Program-made: the position numbers and the translations under genes
Shown here: positions 1 to 10,899 of the stretch, piece after piece
Layout of the letters: each line of letters opens with the position of its first letter
Position numbering within the stretch: position 1 is the stretch's first letter
Notes under the pieces: model-generated
What the model was told of the DNA's origin: nothing
The model's database searches: none
What the model saw: only the letters and a program-made list of their open reading frames with translations
Assembly (NCBI RefSeq): GCF_035582795.1
Contig: NC_134396.1
Span: forward strand, 34,238,183 to 34,302,182
Length of the DNA: 64,000 bases
Reading direction: 5' to 3'
Source of the DNA: Mycteria americana
Taxonomy: Eukaryota; Chordata; Aves; Ciconiiformes; Ciconiidae

Positions 1-1380
1 CGAAAAATAAAATGCGACTGCAACGGAGATGGAGAGGGTTGATCTGCGAAAGGGCCAGGCTAAACCCGCACCCATGCCGTACGGGGGGGAAACGCCGAGT
101 TAGGAGCTGGTGAGGTGAGGCAGGCAATGACTTTCAGATCCAGGACTTAGAATTTGAGGATAGGAGCAGGGCTTCTAATCGGTTAAGACGGGAATTAATC
201 AGTAAAACAAGAATAAAACGTTTTTGGGGAAAACGCACAGACACATCAGGAAAGACGCCCGAATGCCGGCTCTCGCCGTGCTGGAAATAGCGGGAAAAGC
301 TCCCCAAGATGCACGATGTAAATGTCGCTGCCACCATAAGTGTCTCCTAGTTTCTCAGGGGCAAAGTGAATGCTTTCGACAGTAATCTGAAAGTTTTTTA
401 AAGCACACGCTTCCTCGCGAAACTTGACTTTCCAAAATTTTGGCTACTTACTGTTTCTTCTTTACCCTTGGTTACGTTCTTCACGTGACTGCCCTCGGTC
501 AGGTACAATACTGTTAAATACACGCTACTTAAGGAAGGGATTTAAATTAGTCTTTTCCTTCACCGCCTTAGCAGAGATTTTAGGTAGACATCTAAAAGGT
601 TTTTCCTCTTTCCCTCCCCCCGCCCCGTTCGCCCCTTCTACCTGCAACGCCTGACTCGTAGAGAGGCAACTAGCTCTGGTGCTCAGGTCACCCCCCCCGG
701 CGGGAGCGGAGCGCGGGCGGCACCGCAGGCCGGGTCTTGCTGGCACCGCGGCCCCGGGTCCTGCTGGCACCGCGGTCCCGGCCCCGGCCCCAGCGCTGCC
801 GCACCTGCCGGCACCCGCGCGGAAACTGGCACCCACGGCGACTGACCCACAGCACCAGCGCGGAAGCGTGGGCTGGAAAGGGCTCTTTTTTTGTTTTGTT
901 TTATAGGAAGGCTCTTTGGACCTATTTGTTTATTTAGCCAATGAAAGTCGGACTGATCATTTTCATGCTGACACCTGCTGTAGCATCGCGCTAATTGAGC
1001 TCTGGCAGCGGCTTGCGTTGGGCAGGGTTTCTTCCAACTCCAGCGGCAGCACAGAGAGCGGGCTTCCCTGCCTCCCGCTCAAACCTACAGCCTGCCCGCT
1101 GTAGCGCAGTACGTTTGGAAGATAGATATGAATTGTTGCACTGATCATTGATTCCTGCAAATGAGCTGGTCTAAATCAACACTGGCGCTAAGCAGCTCGT
1201 CTGGAAGCGTGCGGAGGATGCTCTGGCTGCTTCTCTCACTGCTTTCTACGAGCCGCATCGCGGCCAGTAAGGAGAGTTGACCGTAACGATTTGGAGAGAA
1301 GAGCGTAGGATTTTTTTCATCTCTCTTCTTTTTGTGCTACGCTTCCCGTAGCTGTTTAAACTTAATGAAAGGGATGTTAA
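1..1380. other. Upstream non-coding flank of FOXB2
   Basis: I see no supportable gene here. Base composition is mixed, with a GC-rich patch at about 690-840 containing short proline- and alanine-rich reading frames on both strands that have no family resemblance. From about 1385 rightwards the sequence passes into the dense CpG island of FOXB2. The stretch could hold proximal regulatory elements of FOXB2, but no single site is strong enough to name. Confidence 0.5.
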
Positions 1381-1384
1381 GAAA

Positions 1385-4070
1385 TTACTCCAAAGGGCCC
1401 CTGCTTCCCGCCTGCTGGTTCCCGGGGCTAGCTTGACGCCCGTTTCCCCGGGATGCTTGGCACGACTCGCCCCTGGGACGAGGAAAGACCTCGCCCGTTT
1501 TCCACCTCCCGGTGGTGCGGTGCCCTCGGAGGCCCTTTGCGCTTGCTGCTCGGAGCCGGGCTGTGCGGGAGGGCCGAGGGGGAGGAAGGTGGATACGGGG
1601 GCTGCGGAAGAGCTGGGGGCGAGGGGGGAGGAGGGGGCGTCCCCGCTCGGGCTGCTGTTCCCTGCCCCGTGTTCTGAAAGCGGATCTCGCTCTCACATGG
1701 CGTGTCCTCAGCCCCCTGGCTCCACCTCGCCCTGCTGAGGAGGTGTGGGTGAGAGCGGGGCCGGGGAGCCGCTTCCCGCTCCTTTTCCACGAGACGCCAA
1801 GTCCCCGAGCCGCTGTCATGTGATAGCGAGAGAGCAGGAGCCGCGGGGGTCTCCCGACTCGGGCATCATTACAAAACCGCGGCGGAGCGCGCAGCCCCGC
1901 CACAGCCACGGCGGCGGCCGCCCCGCTCGCCTCCTCTCCCCGCCGGCTCCCGCCGCTCGCCTCCGCCGCAAACTTTTAAGGGGACACCGGACTGAGCGGT
2001 GAGAGGGGCGTTTTTGTTCCCCCCCCGCCCCCGCCTCCGCGGAGGTCCGGGGTAATTTCGTGCTCCCGAGCCCGCGGTGCGTGCGGAGCACCGGCTCCCG
2101 CGGAGCGCGCCGGGCGGCAGCGGGGAAGCCCGGGAGACTCGGCGGCCTCCGGGAGGAACGCGGGGACACGAGCGGGGCCGGGACCTGCCTCTGCCCCGTG
2201 CCCCCCCGTGCCCGCGGCCCGGGCGGCAGCTGCCCCTGCCCCTGCGGCGAGCGGCGGGGCGGCGAGGCGAGCGCAGCCCGCGGGGCGAGGCCGCCTGAGG
2301 GAGCCGCGCGCGGAGCCCGCGGCGGGACGCGGGGCGGTCGCGCGTGGGCCGGGCGGGCGGCGCCCAGGATGTAGCCGCGGCGGCGGGGCAGGGCAGCGCC
2401 GTCCCCGGCATCCCGAGCCCGCCGTGCGCGGGGCAGAGCGGCGGGGTCGTGCGGCCGCGGGAGGGCTGCGGCGGGGCGGCGATGCCCAGGCCGGGGAAGA
2501 GCTCGTACAGCGACCAGAAGCCGCCCTACTCCTACATCTCCCTGACGGCCATGGCCATCCAGCACTCGGCCGAGAAGATGCTGCCCCTGAGCGACATCTA
2601 CAAGTTCATCATGGAGCGGTTCCCCTACTACCGGGAGCACACGCAGCGCTGGCAGAACTCCCTCCGCCACAACCTCTCCTTCAACGACTGCTTCATCAAG
2701 ATCCCGCGCCGCCCCGACCAGCCGGGCAAGGGCAGCTTCTGGGCGCTGCACCCGGACTGCGGGGACATGTTTGAAAACGGCAGCTTCCTCCGCCGCCGCA
2801 AGCGCTTCAAGGTCCTGCGCCCCGAGCACCACCTGCCCGGCGGCGGCGGGCCGGGCGGCGGGGCGGGCGGCGGCGGACCCGGCAAGCCGCCGGCGCCCGC
2901 CCCGCACATGGTGCACTACTTCCATCCGCACCCGCCGCCGCCGCCGCCGCCTCCCCCTGGCAAGGTGCCGGGGCTGGCGGGCTCCGAGGCGGCCGTGGCC
3001 GCCGCCGCAGCCGCCGCCGCCGTGGGGAGGCTGCCGCAGTTCTCGCCCTACGGGAGCAGCCAGCCCTCGGGCTTCAAGCATCCCTTCGCCATCGAGAACA
3101 TCATCGGCAGAGATTACAAGGGCGTGCTGCAGGCCGGCGGGCTGCCGCTGGCCTCGGTGATGCACCACCTGGGCTACCCGGTGCCCAGCCAGCTCAGCAG
3201 CGTGGTCAGCTCCATGTGGCCCCACGTGGGGGTGATGGACTCCGTGGCCGGCGTGCCCGTGTCCCCCGACTACGGACCCTTCGGGGTGCCCGTGAAGGCG
3301 CTCTGCCACCCGCCGGCACAGACCATGCCCGCCGTCCCGGTGCCCATCAAGCCGGCGCCGGCGATGCCCGCTGCTTCCGCCATCCCCGCTCTGACGGTCG
3401 CCGCCTCACAGATCTGCCCCGCCGCTTCCCCGGCCGCTGCTTCGCTGCTGGAACAGACCGCGAGCAACACCCCCGAGGGCAAGGGCTCCCTCCACTCCGT
3501 CCTGGTGCACTCCTAAGGGGCGGGGGGCGGGGGGAGAGAGGCCCCCCAGGCTCCCAGGGGTCCAGGGCATGCGTGCGGCCCGGAAACCCGATCGATCTCA
3601 TGACTATACCCCTGCCGGTGTCTGTGTTTATATTGTGTACAATCAGATCATTTGAGAGCCAGGTCGCAGGTAAGAGCTTTTATCGTCGTTAAATATCGTT
3701 AGTGGCGGAGAGGTGATGCGAAAAGTCACAGCCGGGGCCGAAGGGGCTGGCTCGGGGGAAGGGGCCGGGAGGGAAGGTCTCCCCGCCGCCCCGACAGCCT
3801 GCGACAGGGGCGGCCGTGCAGCCCGGGCTCCCCGCCGAGCCCCTCTCCCTGGGCGGCCGGCCCGGAGGTCCCGCGAAACTCGGGGCCTGGTGGGAGAGGG
3901 GCTGCAGTCTGCCGGCGGCTGGGGGGAGCCCGCTGAACGCTGCTTCTCCCTCTCCCCCGGGGGACGGGAACCTGCCCCGCCGTCCTGTAGGTCTTGCTCC
4001 GAAAGAGGTGGGCAAAGCGGTTACCTTGGACCGTGGCGAGCTGCGGGGCCTCAGGACGCGTAATGCTCGC
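1385..4070. promoter_or_regulatory. CpG island spanning FOXB2 promoter, coding exon and proximal 3' region
   Basis: CpG dinucleotides and G+C are very dense across this interval and fall off on both sides. The island covers the 5' flank, the whole single coding exon and the start of the 3' untranslated region, as is usual for forkhead and other developmental transcription-factor genes. A weak TATA-like run (cttttaag, about 1973-1980) precedes a possible start region near 2000, but the transcription start cannot be fixed from sequence. Developmental CpG islands like this are commonly Polycomb targets; that is family knowledge, not seen here. Confidence 0.8.
2482..3516 (+). CDS. FOXB2: Forkhead box protein B2, intronless transcription factor
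   Basis: This encodes a complete 344-residue nuclear DNA-binding protein of the forkhead (winged-helix) family. The N-terminus [20 protein letters not shown] is the FOXB signature and fixes the start, although the frame is open further upstream to 2344. The forkhead domain spans about residues 12-105. Its recognition helix ([15 protein letters not shown], residues 57-71) carries the base-contacting Asn59, Arg62 and His63, and a basic stretch RRRKRFK follows at 104-110. Gly/Pro-rich (about 120-135), proline-rich (about 148-160) and alanine-rich (about 170-183) low-complexity tracts come next. FAIENII at 202-208 matches an eh1-like Groucho/TLE-binding motif, which suggests repressor activity. 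The segments [20 protein letters not shown] and the C-terminal HSVLVHS identify FOXB2 rather than FOXB1. The protein is shorter than mammalian FOXB2 (about 430 residues), mainly because the long histidine-rich tract is missing. G at -3 gives an acceptable Kozak context. The lack of introns is normal for this gene. Confidence 0.97.
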   Translation: MPRPGKSSYSDQKPPYSYISLTAMAIQHSAEKMLPLSDIYKFIMERFPYYREHTQRWQNSLRHNLSFNDCFIKIPRRPDQPGKGSFWALHPDCGDMFENGSFLRRRKRFKVLRPEHHLPGGGGPGGGAGGGGPGKPPAPAPHMVHYFHPHPPPPPPPPPGKVPGLAGSEAAVAAAAAAAAVGRLPQFSPYGSSQPSGFKHPFAIENIIGRDYKGVLQAGGLPLASVMHHLGYPVPSQLSSVVSSMWPHVGVMDSVAGVPVSPDYGPFGVPVKALCHPPAQTMPAVPVPIKPAPAMPAASAIPALTVAASQICPAASPAAASLLEQTASNTPEGKGSLHSVLVHS

Positions 4071-4305
4071 TGTTTGAAGAGTAAGCTTTAAATAGCTCGA
4101 TTAATTAGTGGGAATTTAAATGACAACGGCACTGACGGCGAAGGGCTTCTTTAACTAACGATCACTTGTCCTTCCCCCTCACGCTTTTACAGTCCATCCC
4201 AGTATTTCACATCGGAGGGCAACACCTTAGGAGGGACTGAAGTGTGACCTGGCCTTTCAAGCTGTGAGTGAGTGTCCGAATTCCCTAGTTTCTCATTAAA
4301 ATAAA
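3517..4305 (+). other. FOXB2: Probable FOXB2 3' untranslated region
   Basis: The interval starts directly after the TAA stop and is free of coding signal. It is GC-rich to about 4070 and then turns AT-rich. It ends at the first convincing polyadenylation hexamer. The extent is inferred from that signal only; a later poly(A) site is possible. Confidence 0.45.
4300..4305 (+). terminator. Candidate FOXB2 polyadenylation signal AATAAA
   Basis: A canonical AATAAA lies about 785 nt past the FOXB2 stop, in the context attaaaataaaacc. A T/GT-rich stretch (tgtgcttttc) follows about 22 nt downstream, as expected for a cleavage-stimulation element. No transcript evidence is available here. Confidence 0.5.
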
Positions 4306-4319
4306 ACCAGCCCGGCGAT

Positions 4320-5790
4320 TCTTAGATTGTGCTTTTCACATCACCTTTCACCGCTCACAGATACCGCTATTTTGTATGTGTTGCTTGGCGTTTCTTCCAC
4401 GTGAGTGTGAACACCAAAACCTGCGGGGGGGAGGGCGGGGGGGCAGCCAACAGAAAAAGAGTTAAAAAATTATTCGGGAAAAGCACTTCACTGAAAACAA
4501 CCTTCCAGCAGACGAGAGGTCTGTGTAAAGCAGCGGGATCAGAAGTCAGAGAGCGACGCACTGGCTGATGAGTCCCGGCTGGTTTGTGAGTGATTGCTGC
4601 CGTACCCTGTCTGGCCTGCTGTACACCAATGCTCATTAAAGCCCATCTATTCATTTGCTTCTGCTGGTGCTGCTGTTTAAAATACTCGCCTTTCACACCG
4701 GTTAAGAAACGCGTGCTCGTAGCGTAGCTTCGCACTCCGCACCCCCAAACTGACAGGAGCACCCCAAAGTTTTCTTGGCGGCGAAGCAAGGGGAGGAAAG
4801 GGGCAGAAACCTCTTACAGGCAAATCCCCTGCCGCAGAGACACTTGGACTCGCCGCGACCCGCAGCTCAAGGGCGAAGCGCCGGCGCTCGGGTCTGAGGA
4901 GCGGGCACCGGCTCGGATCCCGATCCCACTGAAGGCAACTGGAGCTTTGCCACCGGTGTCAGCGGGCGCTGGATCCCAGCCGCTGCCTGGGATTGACCCG
5001 CCTGGCGCCGGCGGAGCTGCCGTGCCCCGGGACGCCCGGTGGCAGTCCCAGCCCCGGGAAGGTGCCCTGAGTCAGGCTGGCCCTCCTGGGTGGACTTCCA
5101 GCCAGAGAAACTATTGCCAGGAAAAGCAAACCTGCTCGGCCTCGAGCGCCGGCTGCCCAAAGTTTTCCCCACGCGCACTCGTGGGGTCTGTTCGACCACT
5201 TGAAATTCAGCTGGAACTGTTGGATTTCCTCTGCGCTGGAGGGGGGTTACACCTTAATTTCCAGAATTATAACATTGCTAGCGCTGCAAAAATACTGCTG
5301 ATAATGTTATGCTAACGAGGCACGGATCGGTACCACGGTTTGGAAATCGGACTGGAAGGGGAATTGCCTCAAAGTTTCGCAGCCAGATAAATCGAGCAGT
5401 GATCAGATACCCCAAAGATATGATAAAGAAATAGAAAAAGTGCTTGACATTTTCTTTACTCGGCTGTCTTCCATCTTAGGCAGGGAGCCAAGTCGATGTT
5501 TCTGCTGCTAAAGACTAGTTGCTTATAAATAAAGCAGTCCCCCAAATAAATCGCGAATAGCGCTAGTTCTATATAGCTCGATGTACTTAAATATATCCCA
5601 CCGCTCTCGATGTGGCTGCTGTCTAGGGCTCCAAAGCGTCTTAGGGAAGCCGAGTTTTCCCCCCACATCTGTCTAAGGGGCGAGAGGAATGGGAAATCCG
5701 GAGCAGGAGGGGAGGTAATCCTCCCGGGAATTATTCAGAGGATTCTGGAGACTTTTCAGGTTCTGGACAATCCCCGACATTTCACGCGGG
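4320..5790. other. Non-coding flank between FOXB2 and the orphan CpG island
   Basis: No gene is supported. A moderately GC-rich patch lies at about 4860-5200. The remainder is AT-richer, including an A/T-rich stretch at about 5400-5600. The open frames here are short and have no recognisable domain. Confidence 0.5.
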
Positions 5791-5799
5791 AAAACTCGG

Positions 5800-6240
5800 T
5801 TTGGTGTGCGGAGCCGCTCCGGGAAGCACCGCGCCGCGGCGCCGGGTGCCGCAGCGGGGGGAGGCGCAGGGGCCGCCGCCGTTCGCCCCCCGCGGCCCCG
5901 GGCAGGGAGCGGGCGGCGGCCGGGGCCAGGGGGCGGCCGGGCAGCCGGGCAGGTGTCGCGACAGAGCCCGGCTGCCGGGGCAGGGCGCCCGGCGCGGGGG
6001 GGTGTCGCGACGGGAGAAGGTGCCTGGCTGCCGCCGAGCGGGGCCGAGGGCCCGACCCTCACCCAGCGCCTGGGCGGAGGCGCGGCGGGGACGGCGGCTC
6101 GGACCGCCGCTCGCCGGGTAAATACGCGGCGTTGGCGGTCGCTGTTCTCGTCGGCGGCAGCTGAGGGGAGCGGGAGCTCAGGCCACGGGCCGCTGGCCCG
6201 GAGGGTTTGGTGAGCTCCCGAGGCAGTTGCCTCCGCTGCG
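5800..6240. promoter_or_regulatory. Orphan CpG island 2.3 kb downstream of FOXB2
   Basis: This is a compact block of very dense CpG, separated from the FOXB2 island by more than 1.5 kb of lower-GC sequence. It contains the palindrome TGTCGCGACA at 5954-5963 and a second near-identical TGTCGCGAC at 6003-6011, 49 bp apart. No coding exon is recognised; the long open frames on both strands are a by-product of high GC. It may be the promoter of an unannotated non-coding RNA or a regulatory island of FOXB2. Confidence 0.6.
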
Positions 6241-6299
6241 TATGACCAAGAGACGGTGCTCCGCTTCGTAGCTCCTACAATGAAAATTATTAGAGGGTC

Positions 6300-7890
6300 A
6301 GAACCTGACAACGTCACGCTGTCAGAGGGAAAGGGAAAATGAACTAGTGGAGAGACATTTTCTAACTAGTTTATACAGTTTTTCCTTATTTTTAAGGGCT
6401 CCATCTCTAAACGTAGCCTTCGCAATGTTACACAAATTTTGTATCGAGAACCAGTAATCCCAATATATAAACAAACCCAACCCCAATGCTGCTTAAAAAC
6501 AGATGATGGTACAAGATGTAGAGAAATGAAATAGTACCCTTTCCTCCAAGCAGGAAAGCAGGTGTAAACTGGTGAAGGGTAAGATTTTCACTTGACAAAT
6601 CAAACAGGAAAACAGTCGTGTGTTAACTACAAGATTTTGTCTGTCTACTATACCGGTACACCTCATGCAGAAACTGCTTGCCTTCAGATTAAAGCACATT
6701 TGTGTTCTGCACAGAAAGGGCAGCTGAGCCTTTACTGAGTGGGTGCAGGCAGGATGGTCGTAAACCGAAGAAACAGTGGCAAGCAGGACAAGCAAGCTTA
6801 ATCTTCGTATCATTAGACTGCCAAAGGTAGCGAAGTAAAGCTCGCGTTAGAAGAATGGAGGCCTAAGAAAAGGCATTGATCCCACCCCAGTATGCTTCTG
6901 ATTTATTGTGGCTAGCTAATGTAGTGATTATTATTTCTACCTATGGGAAACTATTCCTAATCGAGGCAATGCTTTGTGTGTTATGAATCCATAGGGCATG
7001 CAAGTCAAGAAAGAAAAGCAAATGCAGTAAGAGTTCTAGAATTAAATGTGTTTGAAAGAAAAGCAAATGCAGTGAGACTTCTAGGATTAAATGTGGTTTA
7101 TGGTTTGAAATACGACAGCAGTGTTTCAAAAGGATATATTGCGATCTCAGTGACACCTGCTACAATGTAACTACCAGTGTCATAACTGAAATTGTCAGCT
7201 CCGTTGATTCTGTCCTGAAGTCTCTCTGGCCAGAAATTGATCTGGCAAATCTGCTTGGAATTTTGCTGCTATGGGATCAGAGTTTCCCTTTTATTGTAAG
7301 ACTTTATTTTAAATCATTATCCACAAAGCCTATTTTAAGATACAGTCATCACTGTAAGTGCTTGAAATCTGTAATAGCCTCAGTTTTGAAAAGTAAAGTT
7401 CCACCTCTGCTTCTGGAGTTTTGGTGAACATACGGTTAGATTAACCAGCTTTAGATAAACCAGGTATAATTTTAGACATCTATATGCTAAATACCAAAAC
7501 TTACTGCCTACAGGCCCCTGTCCTGGAGGTATTTAAGTATGCTACCTATTTATTTAAAGAATCAGTGGTCCTCCCTCTTTGCTTATACAGTGTGGTCACT
7601 GGCACTGCCCATGTAGGAAAGCCTAATGGTTAGAGTACCCTTCTTGGAACCTCTGAAGTAAATCTAAGGTCAAGATCACTTCAGCTCAAAAGGATTCAGA
7701 TTCACATCTGTGTACCAAAACCTGTCAACTGCAAAATGGCACATGGAGAAGAGTCACGCTTTTTAGTGAAGTCATGCCATTACATAGCAACAACAAATGT
7801 AAGCTTCATGAAGTGTCAAATAAGCCACAGGGCCTGGGTGCTTTTCCACAAAGGCAGAGTCCAACAGCCATTGGGGAAAACACATAATGG
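6300..7890. other. Intergenic sequence, no gene seen
   Basis: AT-rich non-coding sequence. Apart from a two-copy 45-bp tandem repeat at 7009-7099, I see no structure. Confidence 0.5.
7009..7099. repeat. Two-copy 45-bp tandem duplication
   Basis: Two adjacent units begin gaaagaaaagcaaatgcagt at 7009 and 7054. They differ at only a few positions over about 45 bp. This is a local tandem duplication and not a recognised family. Confidence 0.85.
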
Positions 7891-7894
7891 ATGA

Positions 7895-8785
7895 AGAGAG
7901 GGAAGAAAGGATAGGGATAAATGGCAAATTTTCACAGCACAATGCCACAGCGACTGGTGTTGGCTGTCCCAGAAATTCATAATCATGGTGTGTAAAAGGT
8001 GAGTTACAGACAGGGAAGTGACAAATGTTTACTAATATTAAATCATTCAGACCAACAAAAAAGAATAGCTGACAAATTGGGAGTTGCCAAAAGACATCCA
8101 CACTGAGTTACAGCATAATAAAATGGAAGATGAAATTCGTTGTTGATATATGCAAACTGATATGCATGGGGAAAATAATCCTGATTTTATACATAACAAT
8201 AGGTCCTGAACTTAGGATTCTTATGAAGTTATGGTAGGTAGCTCTATGAAAAGGTTGGCTCAATAGTCATTAGCTGTGAAAAAAGCAAAATTACTAGGAA
8301 CGAACAGAGAACACGACAGAAAATATCATGTCCCTGTTTAAAGCCTAAGTAAACTGGAATGCATCAAGAAGTTCCGCAAGTTCCCCACACCTGAAAACAG
8401 ATATATTAAAACTGGCAGGATACAGAGAGAATCAGATGGGATAATCAAAGGTACATCTTCTGTACAAGTAGCAATTCAATAGACTAAGACTCTTCAGCAT
8501 GGAAAACAAGGATATACAGAGATATACGACACAAGTTTATAAAATCATGAGAGACCTGGAGAAGGTGACTAAGGCACACTTGCTCATTCTTTCTCTTAAT
8601 ACCAGAACTGGGAGTCATCAAAAGGGTTCAAAGCAAAGAGAAAGAGGGGACACTTCACACAGCACATAACTAAATACTGCAATTCATTGTTGCTGGATGT
8701 TGAGGGTGTTAAAATTTTACGTGGGTTTGAAGAACTGGAAAATTCATGTAAGATAATCCACTGAGGGTTGTTCCATAAAAAAGTT
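7895..8785 (+). mobile_element. Ancient, degraded CR1-type LINE fragment (reverse transcriptase to C-terminal region)
   Basis: Despite heavy decay, the order of recognisable blocks follows old CR1/L3-type LINEs read on the + strand. A block near 7917 resembles the region before the polymerase core. A block near 8128 reads like 'atgaaattc..tgttgata..tgcaaa..atgcat'. A block near 8320 has 'acagaaaatatcat', and blocks near 8488-8720 resemble 'actcttcagc', 'tataaaatcatgag', 'aataccagaactgggagtcat' and 'cttcacacagc'. No open frame survives. The assignment rests on my memory of the consensus, so the edges are approximate. Being much more diverged than the element at 24.7 kb, it predates it. Confidence 0.65.
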
Positions 8786-10862
8786 GCTACCTCTTGCTCA
8801 GATTTGCGATGCTAGTAACATATTTCTGAAAGTATCATTACATGCTTTTCCTGTCCTACTCTTTCTAGAGCACCCGTTGTTTGCTTACTGTTGGAGACAG
8901 GACACTGGGCTAGCTGAACATTTGGGCTGACCTGTGACAGTTGTTCTTAATCAGAGAAGGGACCAGGGTCTGTGACTCCCATTCCTAGCCAAGTGTCCTA
9001 AATTGAAGTTATTTCAGCGTACGATATATGAGAGTAGACATCATGGATGCATGCAGAGATGCAGATGCAAAGAATCCAGACTCAAAAGGCTAACTACATA
9101 AGTTTTATATGAAAAATACTTTAAATTGTCCAGGAATGTCCAAGTTCCTCTTTCCAAGGAGAGCACCCCACTGACTGGATTCATTTGCTTATTTTCTGGT
9201 GAAATCAATTTTAACAATTAGAAAGCTTCAGCATGAGAGACTGACAGTCCTTCTTATATTATGCCAACATATCTGATAGAGTAGACTGAGTACAGGTATG
9301 GATTTCAATCCAATCTAAGATGGAGAAGCAACTCCAAAAGCCCGTGTCCTGGTACTATAATACTGGGCATGTCTATGCCATGCATGTCTGAGGCATCCAT
9401 GCTGCTCTAGGCATTGAGAGAGGTGTCAGTGTATTACTTTTGTTTATAGCTCCTTCTCTGGTTACAGGACTAGTGAAAAGAAACTGCTTGCTTTTTGGAG
9501 GAGAAAATAATCAAGTTCTTGACAACTTAAAAAAAATTACTCTAATGCTGAGCTTCACAGAGCTTTAAAAGTTAAATTTTAATACATTTGACATCCATAA
9601 TATACCACAGACTCTTGTAATATTTCTCTAAACTTCACATGGATGCTTAATCTACACTGGGAGAGGTACTAATTTTCAATGAGATACAGAAATCTGTTTT
9701 TAAGGCAAAAGACCTGGGAGAAAGGTGTAAGCCCACACTGCATGGACTGCTTTTATTATATATCACTCATTAAAATAATCATTGGACAATAGACACTAAC
9801 AGCCCTTTGAACAACCACAGGGACCAAGAATGCCCCCCTTTTTAAGCCAGAGAGTCATCTTAAAGCAGTCATTTGAAAAAGTAAAAACAACTTGATATTC
9901 TTTGTCAACTAATCACTGCTCCTTACTGTCAAAAGGTAGGTTTTTGGCTGAACACAGTGTTACCCAGTGAATATATTATTAGGCAAAGGGTTCTTTTACT
10001 GGTAAGGGCTGGTAATTGTTACTTATTATAAATCTTCACTCTAACAGAAAAAGGCTTTTAACTCTGCATACTACAGAACAAACTCCCAGTGTGGATCAGG
10101 TCTTCCTTTCATGACGATCTGAATAATCTGAAGCTCAATCAATGATTAATTCTGGACAAAAGTGCAGAAAGAAAGGAGAAAAAACGTATTTTCATGTACT
10201 GCTTGCACCATAGAACTGCTACTGGAAAACGGTCATTTGCTGGGAAAAATGTAAGAGAACTTAGTAATGTGATTGTAGTAGCCATTTGTGTTTTATTAAC
10301 CTATTGCTTTATGTAGGATGTGTGATTTGGATTTATCCCCTCCTAAGGCTTGAAATTAGAGTTTTCTTAATCTCCATGTGGTATTTTAACTGTGGTTGGT
10401 ATGAATTTGAACCATAACAGATTAGTAAATATGCAAATTATTGTGATACTTCATATGCTTAATAAAATGTATGGCTGTAACTGATAGGTGCTTACATCTT
10501 GTTTAACTGTTTGTTACTGACTGCTCATAAAAATCCTTCCTGGTACATCTGAGCTTGGAAGAAAATGCAATGTAACATGGTACATTGCTGGCTGATTATT
10601 GCAATATACAATTTTTAAAGCTGAATAGGACTCTTGGGATGAGACCTAGAAAGAGAATAAATTTATTGCTTCTTCTTCAAGTATTTGCAACAGAGATAAA
10701 GACAAAACCATAAAAGGATTAATATGATACATCTTCAAAATGAAGTTACACCAGTTACACCAGTGAAACAGATAACAAGTGAATTGATAGCCTTACTGAG
10801 CCTCTGGTATCTTTACATTAGGTCTGTTTATAAGCTTTTTAAAAAACTTACTCACCAGGCTG

Positions 10863-10899
10863 AAAACAAACAAACAAACAAACAAACAAACAAACAAAC
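10863..10899. repeat. (AAAC)n microsatellite
   Basis: About nine uninterrupted copies of the tetranucleotide aaac are visible. Confidence 0.95.

Noticed and set aside
2344-2481. In-frame upstream extension of FOXB2
   Set aside because: The family N-terminus MPRPG begins at 2482. The added 46 residues are GC-driven and match nothing.
1816-3309. 497-codon open frame on the - strand
   Set aside because: It is the antisense shadow of FOXB2 in a very GC-rich region, where stop codons are rare. It shows Arg/Ala/Pro-rich low complexity and no domain.
2482-3516. Assignment to FOXB1 instead of FOXB2
   Set aside because: The KSSYSDQ start, the [20 protein letters not shown] block and the HSVLVHS ending fit FOXB2. 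The neighbouring VPS13A agrees with that locus.
5610-6317. Open frames of 106-214 codons on both strands
   Set aside because: They overlap each other in a CpG island, are Arg/Ala/Gly-rich, and have no domain or splice logic.
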